From JBGSOW01 sp041738875 (GTDB lineage: Bacteria > Patescibacteriota > Dojkabacteria > CALFHW01), in the NCBI GenBank assembly GCA_041738875.1, contig JBGSOW010000043.1, positions 1-9,823 on the forward strand: DNA of 9,823 bases, written 5' to 3'. The notes below the pieces were generated by a model that was not told the DNA's origin, ran no database searches, and worked only from the letters and a program-made list of their open reading frames with translations. The position numbers and the translations under genes were made by a program. Shown here one piece after another: positions 5,663 through 9,823 of the stretch (positions are counted from its first letter, which is position 1; the number at the start of each line of letters is the position of its first letter).

Positions 5663-6664
5663 TTAGCCCACAGTCACTGACCTGCCCAATAGTTCAACAT
5701 GATCTAACGCTTTGCCAAGACCACGGATCACTGCATACAAAGGATCATCAACGACGTGGGCTGGTACGCCAGTTTCGATTGTAAAAAGCTCGTCCATGTT
5801 TTCCAAAGATGCGGTACCGCCGCTCAATACCATTCCCCTATCTATAATGTCAGAAGCGAGTTCGGGCGGCGTTGATTCTAATACAGTTTTGACACTCGCC
5901 ACGATTTGCAGGCCAACAGTGCGTATCGGCGGCACTATGTCATTTGAATTAATTGTAAGCGCAATCGGAAGAGAGCTGTTGGCGTCGCGCCCGCGGATTT
6001 CCATTTCTTTCGGGGAATCCGTAATTATTGCAGAACCAATAGTCATTTTTATGCGCTCCGCCATCTGTTCACCCACCAGAACGCCAAATTTCCGTCTTAT
6101 ATAACTTATCAAAGCGTCATTAATCGCGTCCCCCGCAACCCGCAAAGACTGAAAAGTCACGATCCCATTCAACGAGATTACTGCAATTTCAGATGTACCA
6201 CCACCCATATTCACAATCATATTGCCTGCTGAGGTACTGATCGGTAGTTCAGCGCCGATTGCAGCTGCAATCGGCTCAGGAATCAAAAGCACTTTCGCAG
6301 CTCCAGCAGAAATCGCAGCTTCCATCACCGCTCTCTGCTCAACAGAAGTAAGCCCAGCAGGCACGGAAATCATAACTTCAGGTTTAAAAAAACGAGTTCC
6401 TCCGATTGCTTTATACAACAGAGCCTTTAACAACGCCTCAGTTAATTTATAGCTCGCAATCACGCCTTGTTTCAAAGGACGTTTCGCCACAATATTACCA
6501 GGTACTTTACCCAGCATATCTTTTGCTTCCTGCCCGATTGCGAGAACCTTACGGTCATCGACCGAGACAGCAACCACTGTCGGTTCTTCCAGCACAATCC
6601 CCTTACCTTTGATTAAAACAAAAGTGTTTGCAGTACCTAGATCGATTGCAATTTTCTTAGCCAT
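5663..6664 (-). CDS. mreB: MreB-family actin homologue (rod-shape determining protein)
   Basis: MreB forms membrane-bound filaments that direct cell-wall synthesis in elongating cells. The 333-residue length is normal. Visible ATPase signatures: phosphate-1 loop IDLGTANT (7-14), the catalytic Glu in PEPIAAAIG (129-137, E130), phosphate-2 loop VNMGGGTSEIAVISL (151-165), and the adenosine motif VLSGGTASL (279-287). KGKGIVLEEPTVVA (19-32) and the C-terminal DDPLYAVIRGLGKALD (306-321) are also typical. Two departures stand out: the phosphate-2 Asp, DIGGGT in most MreB proteins, is Asn152, and the adenosine loop reads GGT where GGG is usual. No mreC, mreD or rodA is adjacent. The gene is divergent from the PEGA gene across 50 bp. 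The start gives the standard MAKKIAIDLGTAN beginning. Family identity is secure; whether this MreB hydrolyses ATP normally is open. Confidence 0.93.
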   Translation of the reverse strand: MAKKIAIDLGTANTFVLIKGKGIVLEEPTVVAVSVDDRKVLAIGQEAKDMLGKVPGNIVAKRPLKQGVIASYKLTEALLKALLYKAIGGTRFFKPEVMISVPAGLTSVEQRAVMEAAISAGAAKVLLIPEPIAAAIGAELPISTSAGNMIVNMGGGTSEIAVISLNGIVTFQSLRVAGDAINDALISYIRRKFGVLVGEQMAERIKMTIGSAIITDSPKEMEIRGRDANSSLPIALTINSNDIVPPIRTVGLQIVASVKTVLESTPPELASDIIDRGMVLSGGTASLENMDELFTIETGVPAHVVDDPLYAVIRGLGKALDHVELLGRSVTVG

Positions 6665-6714
6665 GAGTTAAGGTAAAATACTTATTATAAAGTAATAACA
6701 AATTGTATCCCATT
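6665..6714. promoter_or_regulatory. Divergent promoter region between mreB and the PEGA gene
   Basis: This 50-bp AT-rich gap must hold both starts' signals unless they lie in the coding regions. On the minus strand TATAAT (6689-6684) lies 19 nt before the mreB ATG, and TATTTT (6680-6675) lies 10 nt before it. On the plus strand TATTAT (6683-6688) overlaps the mreB box, and TAATAA (6693-6698) is closer to the PEGA ATG. The core ACTTATTATAAAGT (6680-6693) is nearly palindromic, so both promoters may use the same DNA. No Shine-Dalgarno is seen for either gene. Confidence 0.4.
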
Positions 6715-8355
6715 ATGCCTAAACATAGCGAATTTCAAGTAAAAAAGAAGAAAAAACTTAAAAAGCTATTCGATAACCTCATTATCGCAGTATTCATAAT
6801 CACGATAACACTGGTAATTGGTGCAGTAAGCAGCGTAATAATTCTCTATGCCAACGGGCAAATCCCATCTACTCAGGGTTTTGTACAGACCGGGAATATA
6901 AGAATTCTAAGTAATGTTAATTTAAACTCTGTCGAAGTTAATGGAGTTTCAACAGGACTGACAAACAGGTTAGTTACCTCTCTCGAACCAGACAGCTATA
7001 AAATAACAGTAAAACAAAGCGGGTTTTTGGAATGGCAAAAACAAGTCACAGTGAGACCAGGGTTGGTAAGTGACGTTTTAGTCAAATTAATTCCTGAAAC
7101 GCTCGCATATAACCAATTAATCGAAGAAGATATCGTTTCCTATACTTACTCAGAGAACGCCGAATATCTCTTTTACGCAGTCGAAAATCAGACGCGTGCA
7201 AACGAATTTAATTTATTCCGACTCAGGTTAACTGACTCTACCCCGCTCAATTTTTTCAGCGAAGCAAATATTAATTTAGGAAGTTTCAATTTAAACCAAT
7301 TTGGGATTTCAAGCTACAAAGAACTATATTTGTCTCCAAGCGTAGATAACCGACAACTTGTGATAGCAACTAGGGAGGTTGCGGCTGATTCATCTGCCGC
7401 AGTTCCGGGTCTTACTGAAGTTAAGGCAGACAATGATAATATGGCTAACTTTAGAATTGATTACACAAGAGCGGTTCTTGTCTCGGGGGACACACTAAAC
7501 TCTAGGTCGAATCAGGTTTTACTTAGTACATATGTGAATTTCCCTTTTCAAGAGCTACGTTGGTTAGGTAATTCAAGGGACATACTTTTGACCTCTCAAG
7601 ACATAACAGTACAATTCAATATCGACTCCAGAAGCTCACAACTAGTGACCTACAATAATCCAAACGAAAAAGTTTTTGCAACCGGCGAAGAACTTTATAT
7701 CTATAAACTTGAAAGTGATACCCCGGTTATTAGTAGATTTGTAAATGGTAGGCGTGAAAATGTAACGACAACTGCGAAACTGCCGGTTGCTAAAGAAATC
7801 TACTCAACCAAAACGAATGGTACATTTTTACTATTAGACAACAAAAACAGCGTGCACTACTTCAACCTGCGTAATAATCTTTCTGCGTCACTTGCAAACG
7901 TCACAAAAGTTTCGGAAGTTGCACTAGATGGTAGAAGTGTAATTCTAGAAGATTTAACTGGTCTTAAAATAGTTAATTTCTCTGACCTGATTGCAATTTC
8001 AAAAGTTGGTATTGAATCGCGCGATCTTGATGCAACTAGCAGTCACAGGTATACAAAATCCGGACGTAATACTATCATTGTGAGACAAGATGGAATTAGT
8101 AGCATCTGCGATCGCGAGGCAGGAAACTGTTTCCCTGTGGGAAACAATCAACTTCAGCCTGAAAAAAATACGATCGAAATAAATAGCAACGAAAGCCGAG
8201 TGATCCTTGCGGTTAAATTGAAACCCGAAGATTTACGAACTGGGCTTGCTACTTCCGGAGAAATTTCTGAAGCACAATCAGAACCAGTTGATGATCTAGA
8301 CATGACCCCAATTGAGCAAAACAATTACAGATTCTACTTCATAAGTCTAACCTAG
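6715..8355 (+). CDS. PEGA-domain single-pass membrane protein with propeller-like outer region
   Basis: With the ATG at 6715 the product has 546 residues. A TTG 12 bases upstream is in frame but adds only four residues, and MPKHSEF followed by a Lys-rich stretch (10-18) is a natural cytosolic N-terminus. A membrane helix spans about 21-46, so the rest is outside. A PEGA domain follows (about 59-128): GNIRILSNVNLNSVEVNG, then SLEPDSYKITVKQSGFLEW, the typical strand and turn order. PEGA domains are common in bacterial surface proteins. From 130 onward come repeated beta-strand units (YSENAEYLFYA, LGNSRDILLTS, LDGRSVILED, NSNESRVILAV) resembling TolB/WD-type propeller blades. Two cysteines at 464 and 469 (SSICDREAGNC) could form a disulfide. 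It is divergent from mreB and ends against the ATPase gene. Topology and PEGA are well supported; the propeller is inferred. Confidence 0.85.
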   Translation: MPKHSEFQVKKKKKLKKLFDNLIIAVFIITITLVIGAVSSVIILYANGQIPSTQGFVQTGNIRILSNVNLNSVEVNGVSTGLTNRLVTSLEPDSYKITVKQSGFLEWQKQVTVRPGLVSDVLVKLIPETLAYNQLIEEDIVSYTYSENAEYLFYAVENQTRANEFNLFRLRLTDSTPLNFFSEANINLGSFNLNQFGISSYKELYLSPSVDNRQLVIATREVAADSSAAVPGLTEVKADNDNMANFRIDYTRAVLVSGDTLNSRSNQVLLSTYVNFPFQELRWLGNSRDILLTSQDITVQFNIDSRSSQLVTYNNPNEKVFATGEELYIYKLESDTPVISRFVNGRRENVTTTAKLPVAKEIYSTKTNGTFLLLDNKNSVHYFNLRNNLSASLANVTKVSEVALDGRSVILEDLTGLKIVNFSDLIAISKVGIESRDLDATSSHRYTKSGRNTIIVRQDGISSICDREAGNCFPVGNNQLQPEKNTIEINSNESRVILAVKLKPEDLRTGLATSGEISEAQSEPVDDLDMTPIEQNNYRFYFISLT

Positions 8356-9823
8356 TTAGCTGGAAATGCTTTGTTGAAGAGTCTGCGTAGTTTCGAGCTT
8401 TTCGTAGTTATCGATAGTGAGAAGCTGAAGACCAATGCGAATAGAATTGAGCAGCCAATTATTATAAGTAGGTATTGTTTAGGAAAGACTTCCAACTCAA
8501 AGAATCCTCGGAATGGCGGGATTAGTAGCACTATCGAATAGAAAATTAACATGCAGATTGGCACAATTGCCTTTTTTATGCCCCGGACAACGCCAGATAG
8601 TTTGTATGTTTTGTTCGACACAAACATATAAGTCACAACACCCGTAAGGATTAAGAAAGACAAGATAAACGCCTCAATCTGCCCTCTTGTCATGTCTACC
8701 GTGTTCGCCCACATTGTTAAACCAAGTGACATAATTCCTAGGATAATTCCTCCAGTTAACACGAAATTTAAAAGATCCGGCATAAATTGCACGTTTCTTT
8801 TGATTGTTTGTTTTTCTATTAGTAAGGCTAGAACTGGAATACTTGTATTCGTAAATGCCAGTAGGAATAGACCGCGCGGCCCGAAAGGAAAATTAACTGC
8901 AAGTACTAGTGTGCCAATAATGAGAATCAAAGCGTAAACGTTTTTGATAAGTAGTAACTGCGCGCTTCTAAGCGTATTAAAAAGTATCTCTCTACCCTGC
9001 TGCACAACATCTGCAAGAGCACTAAGGTTGTCATTGAGGAGTACCACGTCTGCGACATTCTGGGTAACATTTGCCCCGCTCTTTAGAGATATCCCTAAAT
9101 TTGCCTGCTTGATTGCGAGAGCGTCATTCACGCCGTCGCCAACCATCGCCACGCGACCATAATACTTCTGGTAAACTTTGATAATTTCCAACTTCTGCTC
9201 TGGAGTAACTCTAGCAAAAACATCGTGACCAAGGATCGCCTCTGTTTGATTTGTTTCGTTCATTGCAGCAAGTTCGCCACCTGTAATTGGCTTATCCAAA
9301 GCGTCGATATTTAGCTGTTTCAGTAGCGCAACCAAAGTGCTTGGATTGTCTCCAGAGATGATAACTGGCTTGACGTTTTGATCAATAAAACTAATCATTA
9401 TCTCCCTAGCACCTTCCCTCAGGGTATCTTTCAGCATAAAACTTTGTAGAGGAAGGTAATCCCCTGATTTTAGCCAAGTGTCTACTTGGCGATCACTAAC
9501 CATATTTCTCTGTTCCGAAGTGGAGATTGCACTAGCACCTGCTTTATTTTCAAGTCCCTTCTCAACTTCCATCTCTTTGACTATGAATAGTAGATTGCGG
9601 TTTCCTTTGGCGGATTCGCTTTCGTCTAGTTTGACTAGGTCTTTGTGGAATTCGGTTTTTACAGCCTGCGTTAGGATATCGAATCCGCCCAACACAACCC
9701 GATACACCTTGCCCATATATAAAATCTCCAATCCACTAAACTTCGATCTCGACGTAAACGGGAATTCTTTCAATATTTGATATGAGTTATTTAATTTGTC
9801 ATCATTTTCTGATTTACCCTGTT
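8352..9823 (-). CDS. CtpE-like cation-transporting P-type ATPase, C-terminal part (5' end outside window)
   Basis: The frame stays open through the right edge (QGKSENDDKLNNSYQI precedes the TTG at 9773), so the start and the phosphorylation motif DKTGT lie outside. Visible parts in order on the minus strand: nucleotide-domain FTSRSKFSG (9758-9732) and LGGFDIL (9692-9672, where many P-type ATPases have KGAPE and CtpE-type proteins have LGAPE); KDTLREG (9431-9411); ISGDNP (9359-9342); RVTPEQK (9212-9192); the hinge GDGVND (9140-9123). Six hydrophobic segments follow (about 8957-8410), then a short basic tail. FARVTPEQKLEI and the order of the following segments are closest to the HAD-IC family that includes mycobacterial CtpE, which has been linked to calcium uptake. 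The transported ion cannot be read from this fragment. The gene converges on the PEGA gene and their stop codons overlap by 4 bp. Confidence 0.9.
   Translation of the reverse strand, partial: QGKSENDDKLNNSYQILKEFPFTSRSKFSGLEILYMGKVYRVVLGGFDILTQAVKTEFHKDLVKLDESESAKGNRNLLFIVKEMEVEKGLENKAGASAISTSEQRNMVSDRQVDTWLKSGDYLPLQSFMLKDTLREGAREIMISFIDQNVKPVIISGDNPSTLVALLKQLNIDALDKPITGGELAAMNETNQTEAILGHDVFARVTPEQKLEIIKVYQKYYGRVAMVGDGVNDALAIKQANLGISLKSGANVTQNVADVVLLNDNLSALADVVQQGREILFNTLRSAQLLLIKNVYALILIIGTLVLAVNFPFGPRGLFLLAFTNTSIPVLALLIEKQTIKRNVQFMPDLLNFVLTGGIILGIMSLGLTMWANTVDMTRGQIEAFILSFLILTGVVTYMFVSNKTYKLSGVVRGIKKAIVPICMLIFYSIVLLIPPFRGFFELEVFPKQYLLIIIGCSILFALVFSFSLSITTKSSKLRRLFNKAFPAN

Noticed and set aside
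6703..6714. TTG at 6703 as the start of the PEGA gene
   Set aside because: It adds only M-Y-P-I before an ATG at 6715 that begins a typical Lys-rich cytosolic tail; the ATG is the simpler choice.
9771..9773. TTG at 9773 as the start of the P-type ATPase gene
   Set aside because: The frame continues to the right edge of the window and the preceding residues fit the nucleotide-binding domain; the phosphorylation domain must lie upstream.

Overview
The window looks like chromosomal core and envelope sequence from a small-genome bacterium, most likely a Patescibacteria/CPR member and possibly Saccharibacteria. This placement is an inference from four traits: AT-leaning DNA, compact gene packing, no Shine-Dalgarno motifs before the visible starts, and several promoter -10 boxes set only 5-7 nt before the start codon. 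No rRNA or marker gene here settles the taxonomy. No mobile element, CRISPR array, tRNA or rRNA gene was seen.

Layout. (1) Positions 1-1494, plus strand: the C-terminal half of a proline iminopeptidase-like alpha/beta hydrolase, then a membrane-anchored chymotrypsin-fold serine protease. (2) Positions 1565-5138, minus strand: a 799-residue membrane protein with a degenerate PP2C-like cytoplasmic domain and an outer beta-propeller, then smpB, then a strongly Gln/Asn-rich protein with a conserved-looking C-terminal tail. (3) Positions 5139-5662: about 520 bp with no long gene. It holds three copies of a dyad heptamer (GTCTGAC), one of them at the centre of a 31-bp near-perfect inverted repeat, and an unlisted 47-codon small ORF downstream of mreB. 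(4) Positions 5663-6664, minus strand: an MreB-family actin homologue with an unusual Asn in the phosphate-2 loop. (5) Positions 6715-8355, plus strand: a PEGA-domain, single-pass membrane protein with a propeller-like region, divergent from mreB. (6) Positions 8352-9823, minus strand: the C-terminal part of a CtpE-like P-type ATPase whose stop codon overlaps the PEGA gene stop in a shared CTAG.

How the genes may work together. MreB organises wall growth. It is flanked by two single-pass membrane proteins that both put a propeller-like module outside the cell, one joined to a PEGA domain and one to a probably inactive phosphatase domain inside. A cell-envelope or surface-sensing neighbourhood is a reasonable hypothesis but is not proven. 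The iminopeptidase and the surface protease fit peptide scavenging by a nutritionally dependent cell. SmpB is the tmRNA partner for ribosome rescue. No tmRNA gene was recognised in this window.
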